From assembly GCA_928212115.1 (NCBI GenBank), contig CAKMRJ010005634.1:122671002-122735001 (forward strand): a stretch of DNA of 64,000 nucleotides, in the 5' to 3' direction. The notes beneath the pieces are model-generated. The model did no database searches. It saw nothing but the letters and a program-made list of their open reading frames with translations, and was not told the DNA's origin. Below, in pieces: positions 11,263 through 21,775 of this stretch. The position numbers and the translations under genes are program-made. Source of the DNA: Lactuca virosa (lineage: Eukaryota > Streptophyta > Magnoliopsida > Asterales > Asteraceae). Within the stretch, counting starts at the first letter, position 1. Each line of letters begins with the position of its first letter.

Positions 11263-13291
11263 AGTGGACCTGGCCAAGATCGAGGTTGTGATGCATTTGG
11301 AGGTTCAGAGATTCGGAGTTTCTTGGGTCTTGCGGGATATTATCAGATATTTATTCAAGACTTCTCCAAGATTGCAGTGCCTCTGACCCGTCTGGTCAAG
11401 AAGAATGTGACCTTTCGGAGGGGTCCAGATCAGCAATTGGCATTCAAGACACTGAGGCAGAGGTTGTGCAAGGTCCCGATTCTCGCATTACCTGAGGGAT
11501 TGGATGATTTTGTGGTTTACTGCGACGCTTCTATTTCAGGATTTGGGAGCTGTTCTTATGCAGAGAGGGCATGTGATTGCTTACACCTTGAGGTAGCTGA
11601 AGCCTCATGAGATGAATTATTCCACGCATGATTTGGAATTGGGGGCGGTGGTGTTTGCCCTCAAGATCTGGAGGCACTATTTGTACGGGGTCCGGTGTAC
11701 TCTCTACACCGATCATAAAAGTTTGAAATATTTGATGGATCAGTCAAATTTGAATATGTGACAGCGGAGGTGGTTGGATGTGGTGAAAGGTTATGACTGC
11801 GAGATTCTGTACCACCCCGGGAAGTCCAATGTGGTGGCCGAGGCTTTGAGCAGTAAGGCGGTTTGCTTATCGATCCAGGATATATTGTTTGAGTATGTAT
11901 GTCACTTCACCTTTGATGGATTTGATCAAGGAGGCTTAGGTGGAAGGATTGAAAAAGGAAAATTGGAAGACTGAGCGGATTAGAGGGCAGATTCCTTTGT
12001 TTGTTAGAGACAACCGGGGGTTATTGACATAGTGTGGTAGGGTTTGGGTTCCGGCATCAGGTGGGGCGAGACATACAGTTTTGGAAGACGCACATAATTC
12101 AAAATTTTCTATCCACCCCGGGGCCACGAAGATGTACCGAGATTTGAGGTGAAGTTACTGGTGGCCCTGTATGAAGAGGGAAGTCGCGTGGTTCGTTGAG
12201 CGATGTCTGACTTGTAGAAAGGTCAAATCCGAACACCAGAGACCTCACGGCACGGTGCATTCGTTACCCATTCCTATGTGGAAATGGGAGGAAATCACTA
12301 TGTATTTCATCACAAAATTGCCAAGGACGGCACGGGGTGTTGATTCTATTTTGGTCATTATGGACAGCTTGACCAAGAGTGCATATTTTATCCCGATTGC
12401 CGAGAGCATATCCGTAGAAAAGTTAGCGGATATCTATGTTCGGGAGGTGGTAGTCAGGAACGGGGTGCCGGTATCTGTGGTCTCGGACCGTGATGTTCGT
12501 TTCACATCCAGGTTTTGGAGGAAGTTCCATGAGGAGTTGGGGTACTCAATTGCATTTTAGTACAACATACCAACCCCAGACCAAAGGTCAGAGCGAACGG
12601 ACGATCCAAACGCTCGCGGATATGCTTCGGGCTTGTGTGCTGGATTTTGGAGGGAGTTGGGATACTTAACTTGCACTGGCAGAGTTCTCCTACAACAGCA
12701 GTTATCATGCTAGTATTGATCAACCGTCATTCGAGATGTTGTATGGAAGGAGGTGTAGGACCCCAGTTTGTTGGGGAGAGTTCGGACACTGGGTCATGGG
12801 AAGCACTGAGGTGGTGCTTAAGACCATTGAGTTGATTCAGCAGGTGTGCGACAAATTGCAGGTAACGCAGAGTTATCATAAGAGTTATACTGACCGATGT
12901 CGTTTGGATCTCGAGTTTTAGGTGGGAGACTTTATGTAGCTGAAGGTGTCACATTGGAAAGGTGTCATCCGATTTCGGAAGAGGGGCAAACTGGGTCCCC
13001 GAATTATTGGTCCATTCAGGATTTCTGCTCGTGTTGGCAGGGTTGCATACCGGTTGGATCTTCCTGAAAAGCTCATACAGATCCATAACACTTTCCATGT
13101 GTCTCGGTTGCAGAAATGTGTAGCCGATGATTCAGAAGTGATCTCGTTGGATGGTATTCAGGTGGATGGGAGCCCAAACTATGTCTAGAGGTTGGTGGTT
13201 ATTTTAGAGAGAAAGATGAAAGTCCTGAACAACAAGGAGATACCTTTGGTAAAGGTACAGTGGCAACATCGGAGAGGCTCTGACTGGACCT
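11258..13291 (+). pseudogene. Pol remnant (RT end, RNase H, integrase, chromodomain start) of chromovirus C
   Basis: The plus strand opens at the RT thumb/connection (DLAKIEVVMH, then EIRSFLGLAGYY and FIQDFSKIAVPLTRL). RNase H follows (YCDAS; TDHKSLKYLMDQ; YHPGKSNVVAEALS). Integrase comes next, with the zinc-binding part (CLTCRKVKSEHQRPHG), the core (LVIMDSLTKSAYFIP; VSDRDVRFTSRFW; TIQTLADMLRACVLDF) and the C-terminal GPFRISARVGRVAYRLDLPE. It breaks off inside the chromodomain (KVQWQHRRGSDWT) at about 13291. There, the rest of the chromodomain, the polypurine tract and the LTR start appear deleted. There are many stops (TGA at 11758-11760, TAG at 11595-11597) and frameshifts. Gag, protease and the RT palm are absent. 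It meets element D head-to-head at its left end. Confidence 0.87.
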
Positions 13292-14947
13292 GACATTTTT
13301 AATCATAATTTGGTACTTCTAAATTCAAACCTATAATTTCAAGAACGTGTGCAAAGGTGTGCAAAGGAGCCCTAATGGCATTTTTGTAATTTTGGCCTCG
13401 GAGTACGCCACACGTACATGGTGTACGCGGAACGTACTAGGGCACACCCTAGTACGTTGGGCGTACATTAGTGTACTCTAGGCGTACTTGCCAGATAAGG
13501 AAACCCTAATTTTTAGGGTGTGGCTCACATTTAAGTACTCTTATGGCCTCATTTGATTCACCTTATCTGCCTTCATCCCTCTCATATGTTAGTACAACCC
13601 TAGTGTCACCTTGAGGAGCCTTTCTAAGCTTATAATTGTGTTTTTGGTGCCTTAGAAGAAGAAGGAAGGAATCCAAGCTCATCTTAAAGGAGTGGAACAC
13701 TTGGATCTGAGATTTCTACATCATTTGCAACCATTCTAAGATAAAAATCTTGCAACTTTATTCCTCTAGTATATAGATCTAGTTTTGGATGTCTTTATGG
13801 AGCTTTTTGGTCCCAAAAATGTTAGATCTTGAATATGGCATGTTCTTGACCTTTGAGTTGTCCTTTCAGACCCTAAGAGGGGTCTTAAGTCATAAAAATG
13901 GGTTCCAAACGATTAGTTTTGCTTCATGCATCATTTAGAAGGTCTTAATAGAATAAGACCTTGTGTTAAGCACTTATTGGACATGCTAGGTCATAAAGTT
14001 GGAGACTTTATGACTCCTGTGAGGATTTTAGCCATGGATCTGAATTATGGACGTAAGAGCTTAAGACATTAAGCTCTTAATAGAGTTTAGGACTTGGGAG
14101 GGTATGCCTCGCCTACTCGGAGTACGCCCTGCGTACAAGGTTAACCACCCCGATGGTGGTCAACTGCGAGGTTGCGTGTATGCCCAGAGTACCTCCGGAG
14201 TACGCCCTGCGTACGCACCCTGAGTTGACTCGGTCGAGTTGAATCAGTTGGGTTGACTCATTTGACCTAGTTGGTTTGACCAGTTGACTTTGACCAAGTT
14301 TGACCTTGAGGGTATTTTGGGATTTTGATGGAATTGGTCATTGGTGGGAATAGGTGTCGGTTACAGAGCTGAGATTCGGAGTCAGGACCCCATAAGCTTC
14401 TATTTAGGTTGTGAGGTGAGTCTTCTCACTGTATTAATGGGTCGAAGGCAACAAGGCCGACCCATTATTTGTATTATAGGATACAAATTACTTGTGTGAT
14501 ATGTGTGTGAAAGACCAGGGTTTGGCCCCTGACATCCGAATGAAAGACCAGGATTCTGGCCCCTGGCAGTTGCATGAAAGACCAGGATTTGGCCCCTAGC
14601 AATTGCATGGAAGACCGGGATTTGTGCCTCGGCAAGAATTATACATAAGATTATGATTTGGCCCATAGCATTAAATTGTATGTTCGTATGTGATACTTTG
14701 GGGAAAACTTACTACGCGTTTGCTTACAGATTGTGTTTATGGTTTCAGGTACTTCTGGTACTAAGGGGAAGGGCTCGACGTGATGGCACATCATTCTCTC
14801 GCACTATTTCTGCATTTTGATAGTGTACTATGATGTTGTGATGTTTATACATTGTGATGGTTTTTGGATAAATTTTATATCTATGGTACTTGTTTATTTT
14901 TGAAAAATGAAAATAATTGTTTTTATTCGGGCTTTTGGGTCGTTACA
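13292..14947 (+). mobile_element. 3' LTR of chromovirus C, 5' end deleted
   Basis: The right end is GGGTCGTTACA at 14947. The left TG end is missing because the pol fragment runs straight into LTR sequence at about 13292. The family layout is present. GTACGC/GCGTAC palindromes lie at 13400-13490 and 14115-14215. CACATTTAAG near 13526 sits where the TATA-like boxes of B and E are. GAG|GTGAGT has its GT at 14416. A minisatellite of GAAAGACCAGGATTTGGCCCC units lies at 14508-14662. The GGGGAAAACTTACTACGCG block is at about 14699, and GGTTTCAG has its AG at 14747-14748. Confidence 0.82.
14508..14662 (+). repeat. Minisatellite of LTR C (AGACCAGGATTTGGCCCC units)
   Basis: About five imperfect units of 34-38 bp follow the pattern GAAAGACCAGGATTTGGCCCC plus a variable tail. 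The slot matches the minisatellite slots of LTRs B, D, E and G. Confidence 0.8.
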
Positions 14948-15148
14948 AATATCCACCTTCACCATGTCAACCATGTCCTTTGGATGTTCTATTTCTCATT
15001 CCAATGCTCCGCACAACTCTGTTGAATAGAAGTGCCATCATCTTCACTTTCCACAAAGTGAAATCATTCGAACCATTGAATTTCTTCAGATCGAACTTGT
15101 GAGATGTCGTTTTCAATTAGCATAACAAATTGTTGTTGTGATACCACT
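14948..15148 (-). pseudogene. Copia Gag N-terminal fragment with primer-binding site
   Basis: Minus-strand reading gives KFDLKKFNGSNDFTLWKVKM and then ALLFNRVVRSIG, the typical Copia Gag opening (Tnt1/Tork-like: a short K[FY]xLxKFNGxNDFxLW motif). Directly upstream on the minus strand, AGTGGTATCAC (about 15137-15148) matches a tRNA-iMet primer site, with an LTR end (...CATAACA) before it. Everything downstream of about 60 codons is lost where LTR C ends at 14947. A stop follows RTSKGHG. The fragment is non-functional. Confidence 0.75.
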
Positions 15149-15530
15149 TGTTATGGAATAAACGAGAAAGCGTGTAGGAAAAACTCAACCATAAAGACAC
15201 AATATTTAACGTGGTTCGGTCAAGGTGCCCTATGTCCATACAACAGGAGAGATTATTCTTATTCATAATATTTTCAAACAAAGTTACAAGTACAAGATTT
15301 GAAGATTTCAAGACAATTCGAATGAATACCACTGTTCTAAGGCATAAACATATATGAACAAATCACATCACATCACGCCATACAATCACTTCTAGAGACT
15401 TCCACCTTGAGGAACAATGCATGAGCACCAACTATGCTCATGGAGTACACCATGATGCCAAATGGGTTTATCATGTTCCATGAGGGCACATGATGCTCTA
15501 TGAGGGCGCATAATGCTCTATAGGGGCATC
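15149..15530 (-). mobile_element. LTR of the Copia gag fragment, proximal part
   Basis: It begins on the plus strand TGTTATGGAATAAACGAG right after the primer site and contains AACGTGGTTCGGTCAAGG, a block I associate with plant Copia LTRs. From about 15415 it becomes a loose repeat of GCATGATGCTC/GAGGGCGCAT-type words. The solo LTR at 15531 interrupts it. The repeat pattern resumes at 16321 and fades by about 16680, so the outer end of this LTR is uncertain. Confidence 0.55.
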
Positions 15531-16320
15531 TATTGGATTAGGTGTCTAAGCCCATAATTATGATTGGTATGTACTTGACCCGATAGTAGCATAGTCCTTT
15601 TAGTTGCCTTCACCATAACAACTTGACTGGATGAATTATGGAGAAAGAGGTTAATCGTGATTTATTAATATATTATAAGAATAACATATTAATTGGAAAA
15701 TTATATTATTTAGTTAGTATTGATTAGAAATTAATTTGGAATTAATTTGGTGATCAAAAGAGACCGATTAAATTGTGGGGACTGATATTGTAATTATAAG
15801 ATAATTGCAAAGTTGGGCTTGTGGATCCCTAAGGAAGGGATGGACGAATTCTATGAGGAAGTCCACATAGATTTCGTCCATTAGGGGCTTCTGGAAGGAT
15901 CTATTGGTTTGCTTAATCCCTAAGCAGAGAATTAGGGTTTCAGTCAAATACCCTAATCACTCAGCTATATAAGGAACCCCTAGGACTCCCAAAATCGGCC
16001 ACTTGCTTCCAAGAGAATACCTTAACCGATTTTGAGCCTCCAATCTCTCTCATATTCTTCCAACTTGTTATTTGGTGTTTGTGACTCACTAGAGGTGAAA
16101 CATTTGAGGCACTAAGCTCTTGAAGGTCAAGATTTACAAACTACAAGCTAAGAGGTATTCTTCTAACTTTGTTTATGTTATGATTTCCGAAAATTGTATG
16201 TTAGTTAGGGTTCATGCTTTGGATGATTTGATTTGTATGTATAACTTGAGAAAAACATAGATCTAAAGCATTAGGGTTGCATGTACACCATACGAATGTT
16301 GTAGTGCTCAAAACCCATCA
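15531..16320 (+). mobile_element. Solo Copia LTR (790 bp) with perfect GCATC target duplication
   Basis: It starts TATTGGATTAGGTGTCTAAGC (a TA in place of TG) and ends AAAACCCATCA. GCATC at 15526-15530 and again at 16321-16325 is a perfect 5-bp target duplication, and no internal region lies between. That is the mark of LTR-LTR recombination. The sequence is closely related to the LTRs of element I and of 4394-5166. A TATA-like box (GCTATATAAGGA) lies near 15965. Confidence 0.92.
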
Positions 16321-17029
16321 GCATCCTCCTTAGGAGGTTCATCCGTAAGTGCATCCGTGGACCTCCTTGAACTCTATAGTGCATCATAGAGAGGGCACAC
16401 CATCCACGCAAAGGCTCACCATGCACCCTAGGGGGCACATCTTGCACCATAAGGGGAGCATCTTGCTTCTACAAAGCGCATCATGATTCCAACAACACAT
16501 CATAATCACATCCAGACCAACACCAATTTGCAATGCATCTAACAATGCCCCCAACACATTTGACAATGACACACACCTTGTCTCCTTGGAGGAGCATCTT
16601 AAATTCCTAGGGCCACATCTTGATGCCCAAGGTTGGCCACCTGCTGAAGCTTCATGCTCCAGAATGCCACCAAATGCTCAAACTTGATTTACAAATGTTA
16701 AATCACATTTAACACCAACTTTTCAGTGAACGCTTCACGGATGTTTTGTTTAACCCTTAATTCGCTTACAACCCTACTTTCATACTCTAACTATGGGCTA
16801 ATTTAGCAAAAAAAAAATGATTTTTCCACTTAAAATTTGATTTATCCAATACCCATCATTTCAAAGCTACCATAAAAATTGGTTTCTTAATAGAAGTATA
16901 AATTGTTTATGTAGCTTTGTTTCGTGCATTTAGCATTATCATCGCGTCGAATTGCGGGCCCTAATTTCCGCATAGATTATCCCTTTTACAAGTTGGGTAC
17001 TTGGGTTGCTCTGCACTGATATCAGATCG
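16321..17029. other. Repeat remnant and upstream region of the APEM9-like gene
   Basis: Up to about 16680 the sequence continues the GCATC/GGGGCACATC-rich repeat split by the solo LTR. From about 16700 it looks like unique sequence, with the promoter and 5' leader of the next gene. GGGCCCTAAT near 16959 resembles the site II/telo-type words of plant housekeeping promoters, but no transcription start can be fixed from sequence alone. No other gene is seen. Confidence 0.45.
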
Positions 17030-17922
17030 ATGGCAGTGGAATTGGGGAGACAGACCGAGACATCCGTCGTTGATCAGCTAAATAGTGTCACGGAGATGGA
17101 AAAGCCGGTTGGAAGTCGGCCAGTTTGGGGTGAAATTGAGCTAGCCGAAAGGTAAACTTTCAATATTCATACCTCTTATCTTGTATAACCTAATCATCTT
17201 TACATATTTCCGCAATTCTCTATTACGATCAAATTCCACTCGTAAGAACTTTGTTAATCGTTTCAACATACCAATTTTGACTCCCTAAAGTCGCTAGCAA
17301 TTTCTCGGGCAAGTCTACTGTCTGGAAGGCCTAAATCGGTCATGTTTGGAGAGGGGTACTACACAATTTACATCGAACTGTAGATTACTTGGATCAAATA
17401 TGCCATATACTGTTTTTATTCAATTAAAAGATACAAATATCTGCAAAGTAATGCACGATTCTAATATATACTTCACCACCTTGCGATGCAGTTACCTAGT
17501 TTGCTCTATGTTTGAAGATGCATCATCATCAGCTTCTTCAGTTCTTAAACGTTTATGTGACAAAGAACACATGAACACAGTTGTAGATGATGATATTGAG
17601 CTTAATGACATGCTTGAATCAGCTGGTATGGTGTTTGTGCAGTCCTTGAAGGAACTTGGAAGGTATTCATCTTTATAATTGCTCCTTCTAACAAGAGTTA
17701 AGAAGGGTAAAATAGTCATTTTACATGGAACATGGACCAAATTAGTCATGAAACTATAAAATAACAACCATCAACAAGTATTAACATGCATTTAACAATG
17801 ATTTCTGTTTTCCAGGACATTGGAAATAATAAGTGAGTTAACTCAGCTGTTCGATTCACTTGCTGCCATTCCAATCCAAGTTTTCCTTGCTGGGTATTGC
17901 TCAATCATTGCAATAAGTCTTT

Positions 17923-17968
<46 letters not shown>

Positions 17969-19293
17969 GTATTTAAGTATAAATTATTAATGTATGTGTG
18001 TATGTATATGCAATTGAATAATTGATTTGATGCAATGAGCCCTAATTCAAACAAAATACACTTTTTCAGGGTATGTTTTCAGATGCAAGAAGACCCTCAA
18101 GGGGCTCAAAAAAATCTTGAGGAATTTTTAAGCAAATGGAGATTTGTGGATGAAAAAATATTATATTCTAGCAAGTTTAGAGAAAAAAACAAATACAACA
18201 TCTTACATGGAAGGATGTGGCAATCGATTTGTTCTAGAAGCAGATACATATCTTCAAGTTGTTGAGGCATATATAACACTTCTCTCAGGGACTATAAAAG
18301 GCATAAATCTTGCAATTTCTTGGGTTGAGAAAGCTGCATTACCCGAGCATATACGCCAGGTAACCTTTCCTTCTAGTGCTATTTTCGATGATCAGAATGA
18401 GAAGGGCATTCATGTCTTTTGCACAGACGAGAGATTAAGACTTAAGAGTGAGTCTAATGGAATTGGGGAGGGAATGGTTAATTCCAATGGAATTGGATTC
18501 CATTGAATCGGTTTATGGTAGAATCCAATTCCATTGGATTCTACCATAAACCATAAACCGAACCAATACCCTTAAATGGGTATTGGTTCGGTTTATTTTT
18601 CCCTTTAGACACTCTGCTATTTACTAAATCACCCTCATGTGGTTTCAATTTTAGGAGCTTTTACGGCGTTTACATTCCATTCACTCTTCCAAGGATACAG
18701 GATCACAAGCCTCCACGTCAGCATTGGTAACAGACGAAAATGTAACCTCAAGATCTTCAAAAACCTTGGAATCCGTGAAACAAGTCGATGCAAAACAAGC
18801 AATTTTAAGATATTCCGGACAACGTGTTCCTACATTATGGTGGTTCCGGACCCTTAATGTAAAGTTTGGTGGGGTCCGGTTTGCAGTATCAAATGGAAGT
18901 ATCTTGATCACGATTTTGATGCTTCTCACATACTATTATATGAGAAGGAAGAAATATACGATAACAAGGTACGATTGTAACATTTTAATATAAACTGCAT
19001 TTTATAAATGTTGTTAAAATTCATTCCTATCATACACAACAACCACACATGATCATAGAATGTAGCAATTTAGCAGCAGTACACATATTAATGGAATAGA
19101 TCACAAAACTACAGAAAATGGTCAATATTTGATTCGGTATATAATTAATTTTTTTTATATATATATTTGTGGTTGCAGTATTCTCAAAAAACAGGCCTTG
19201 TTTGTGAAGAAATCTGTGATAGACTTATGGCAACTTGCATTTTCATACCAAGTAAATCCATTAGCTGCAGTTGAACCTCTCATAACCCGTTAA
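17030..19293 (+). CDS. APEM9: APEM9/DAYU-like peroxisomal tail-anchored protein, six exons, one frameshift
   Basis: The exons are 17030-17151, 17492-17662, 17816-17893, 18070-18359, 18655-18968 and 19179-19293. All introns are GT-AG and all phases agree. The predicted protein is 362 residues if one base is removed from the A6 run at 18153-18158. Recognisable blocks are SYLVCSMFEDASSSASSVL (from residue 41), LESAGMVFVQSLKELGR, LEEFLSKWRFVDE, INLAISWVEKAALPEHIRQ, LWWFRTLNVKFGGVRF, a C-terminal membrane segment (about 303-316) and DLWQLAFSYQVNPLAAVEP. These match my memory of Arabidopsis APEM9 (DAYU). That peroxisomal membrane anchor recruits the PEX1-PEX6 ATPase for recycling of the import receptor PEX5, the job of yeast Pex15 and animal PEX26. 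As written, the A6 run shifts the frame in exon 4 and stops the protein near 18265, before the membrane segment. This is either an assembly error or a broken copy. The start is the first ATG followed by a frame that joins exon 2 correctly. Confidence 0.85.
17929..17964. repeat. (TA)n microsatellite in APEM9 intron 3
   Basis: A run of about 18 TA units lies between the donor after 17893 and the acceptor before 18070. It is a simple repeat with no other role visible. Confidence 0.9.
18510..18596. repeat. Two adjacent perfect hairpins in APEM9 intron 4
   Basis: Arm 18510-18529 pairs perfectly with 18533-18552 (20 bp, 3-base loop; words GGTTTATGG and GATTCCA). Arm 18553-18571 pairs perfectly with 18578-18596 (19 bp, 6-base loop; words AACCGAACC and ATACCC). 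The two hairpins touch. The first shares AATTGGATTCCATTG-like words with the sequence just upstream. It could be a foldback element or the relic of one; no clear target duplication was found. Confidence 0.85.
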
Positions 19294-19886
19294 TTATAAT
19301 GTTAAATTATTTGTTTACAACACTTTACTCAATAATGTTAATTATTTTTATCATCCAAGATCTGCTATTAATAACAATGTACTTTTATTTATAGCAGTGT
19401 ATATTTTTTTTTTCTTATTAGGACATTATACTTCGAAAAGTCTATGCAATTTTTGAAAGTTTGTTTGTATCTTGATGAATTTAATTTGCTAAATTTTTCA
19501 AAAAGCATAATGTTGTAATAGGAAGAAAATAGGAAGAAATGAAAATAGAATAGTTATACAATAAACGACAAATCAAATAGAGTTGTTTCTTGAATTTAAT
19601 GAAATTGCACCAAAGTTGGTTGCAAAAATATAAAATAAAATCTTAGAGTAAATTATGGAAATGGTCCCTATGAAATTATAAAATAAATCTTAGAGTAAAT
19701 TACGGAAATGGTCCCTGTGTATGACGGAGAATTGCAGTTTCAGTCAAAAAGGTTTTTATAACAATTTCGTTCTTAAGTATGAGATTTGTTGAGGATTCGG
19801 TTTCACATCGACTCAGTTAAAAACTGAGGTTAAATTCTTATAAAATATTATTATTTAATATTCAAAAAAATTTACACTGAATTGAA

Positions 19887-19929
<43 letters not shown>

Positions 19930-20190
19930 TTTAAAAATAAAATTGTTAAAATCAATTATATGTAAAAGAGATAATCACTACAATGATTTCAGATTTTGAA
20001 ATTATGTAATGTGCAATATTTGTCATTTGCACCAAACAAATGTAAAAAAAAAATCAATTTCTCTCCTAACTATATGACATCTTTTTATGCTTTTGTATCA
20101 TAGTGTGCTTCATATTTGGTAAATTTGTTATTTTGTTGTTAGATTCACATCAAAAAGTAGCATTTTGGACTCCATATGTATACTAAGGTA
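19294..20190. other. Intergenic region downstream of APEM9
   Basis: AT-rich sequence without a recognised gene. It contains a short direct duplication around GAGTAAATTA(T/C)GGAAATGGTCCCT (about 19646-19715) and an (ATT)n run at about 19886-19930. Polyadenylation signals of the gene upstream probably lie in the first 200 bases, but none stands out. Confidence 0.5.
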
Positions 20191-20339
20191 TTTTCATAAG
20201 GGAAGTGATTCGTACACAATAGTTTTTTGTCATACACAACAATTTATGTATTATAGAATTGTACAATACAACATTTTAAAGCATCAATTGTTGTGTATGG
20301 AGAAAAATTGTTGTGTACAAATCAGTTCCCTTTTCATAA
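20191..20339. mobile_element. 131-bp MITE with 9-bp target duplication (Mutator-like)
   Basis: The element is 20200-20330. Its ends are GGGAAGTGATTCGTACACAA and, inverted, GGGAACTGATTTGTACACAA. The inverted repeats run about 49 bp with some mismatches and share CATACACAACAATT, so the element is almost all terminal repeat. TTTTCATAA stands on both sides (20191-20199 and 20331-20339), a perfect 9-bp duplication. Mutator-like elements make 9-bp duplications, hence the assignment. It has no coding capacity and would move only with transposase from elsewhere. Confidence 0.9.
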
Positions 20340-20881
20340 CTGATAACCATTCACAGCCTACTTAAATTACAACTCTCATGATCATAACGTCCATTTAATG
20401 AAGATACGAGTATTTTCCCATGGTTCACATCTTCCACAATTCACCAATCCTCCATATTTCTCCTCATCTTGTACAAAATTAAGAATAACAACGCACTTTG
20501 ACTTTTGTCCCATTTTCATCAACTACCTCCTACTATCAATATAGTCACTCATGTGCTTATCGACTATAGTATCCCTTTCATCAAGATTTCATCCATCAAG
20601 GACGTAAAGTATATGTTATTGCTTGAGTACAATTACCAGGTTACAATGCTAGCCAAGAATGTGCAATTTATTTTTCCTTCTCAAGAAAGTGAGTATAGGG
20701 ATAAAAATGGTGGTGTTGGTCGTGCTTATATTAGTCTGTATCTACTATTAAACCACTTTTCTTTTCATTTTTCACCACTCTAACTCAAACCTTCTATATT
20801 CAACTCTCTTAAACATTCAACACTCATTTACCTATCTCAAATGTCTTCCTCAAATGCTTAACTCGGTTCCCGATTGTACCT
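20340..20881. other. Intergenic stretch, no recognised gene
   Basis: Sequence without a recognisable frame. From about 20760 a CT-rich leader-like run (CTAACTCAAACCTTC and similar) precedes the trihelix pseudogene and may be its old 5' leader. Confidence 0.4.
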
Positions 20882-21240
20882 TGGAGCACGACTGAATAGG
20901 TGACTTTGGCTCGTGCATGGGTTAATGTATCGGAGGACCCGTTGGTTGGCATCTAGGAAAGCGAGTCATCTTTTTGGAACAGAATCATCCAACGTTTCCT
21001 CAACGAAATGAATCGAGGTCTCTACTAAGCATAGATCAAATCTACACCTAATGGAAGAACACGAACAAAGCAGTAGTACAGTTTAACGTTGTGTTAATAA
21101 AGTGAGACATGATTGGCCAAATGGTGAAAATGATGGAACGGTGTTAAACACTGTTATTGAAATTTTCCGCCAAGAAAAAAACAATCATTTCTGGTATCTA
21201 GAATTTTGGCAAGTTGTCAAGGGATGCACAATATATAATA
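20882..21240 (+). pseudogene. Trihelix/Myb-like ORF of PIF/Harbinger type, decayed
   Basis: One frame reads WSTTE-stop-VTLARAWVNVSEDPLVGI, then SSFWNRIIQRFLNEMNRGLY. After frame changes it reads VVQFNVV, DVLNTVIEIF-like and EKNNHFWYLEFWQVVK. This is the trihelix protein that accompanies PIF/Harbinger transposase and is often annotated in plants as 'glutathione S-transferase T3-like'. In the active family it binds the element ends and works with the transposase in the nucleus. Here there are at least three in-frame stops (TAG at 20897-20899, TAG after VGI, TAA after GLY) and later frameshifts. No transposase frame and no element ends were found nearby. Confidence 0.7.
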
Positions 21241-21775
21241 TACACCCGTGTTACTTTTATGTTTTATGATTCCTATGTTTTATTTTCAAGTTATATTTTA
21301 TTATAATATAATTGCCTTTTAGTTTAATGAAAACTTTGATTTTGTGTAAATTAGATCGTTTTAAATAACAAAAAAAATGTTGCATAGATGACAAGAAATT
21401 AAAGTGGTGTGACAACGTGACAATCTCTCGACACACATGATAGATATATAGTAGACCATATATAAGTATCTTATACGAATTGAAATAAGGTATATGTGAA
21501 ATTAATGCTTGAAAAACTAAAGGTAACCCGTATAAGTCTGATAGAAAGCCTTGTATGAGCCAATTGTACATTTTCATTCTTCTAATCATGTTCATTTTCT
21601 TTCCTTCTCTCTAAAATCTCTTTCTCTCTCATGCCCTTTGTTCATCCCCACGAAAATCCCTTTCATCTTCTGGCTTTCTGTACCCCTGCGGCAGCCATCA
21701 TTGTCCATAATCCATTGCTTTTCCGGTGGGCGCGCACTTTCCGTGCGCGCACCACTGCCAATCTCCGCCATTGTC

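Noticed and set aside
20165..20365. 66-residue plus-strand frame
   Set aside because: It covers the 131-bp MITE and its flanks; both arms of the inverted repeat are translated.
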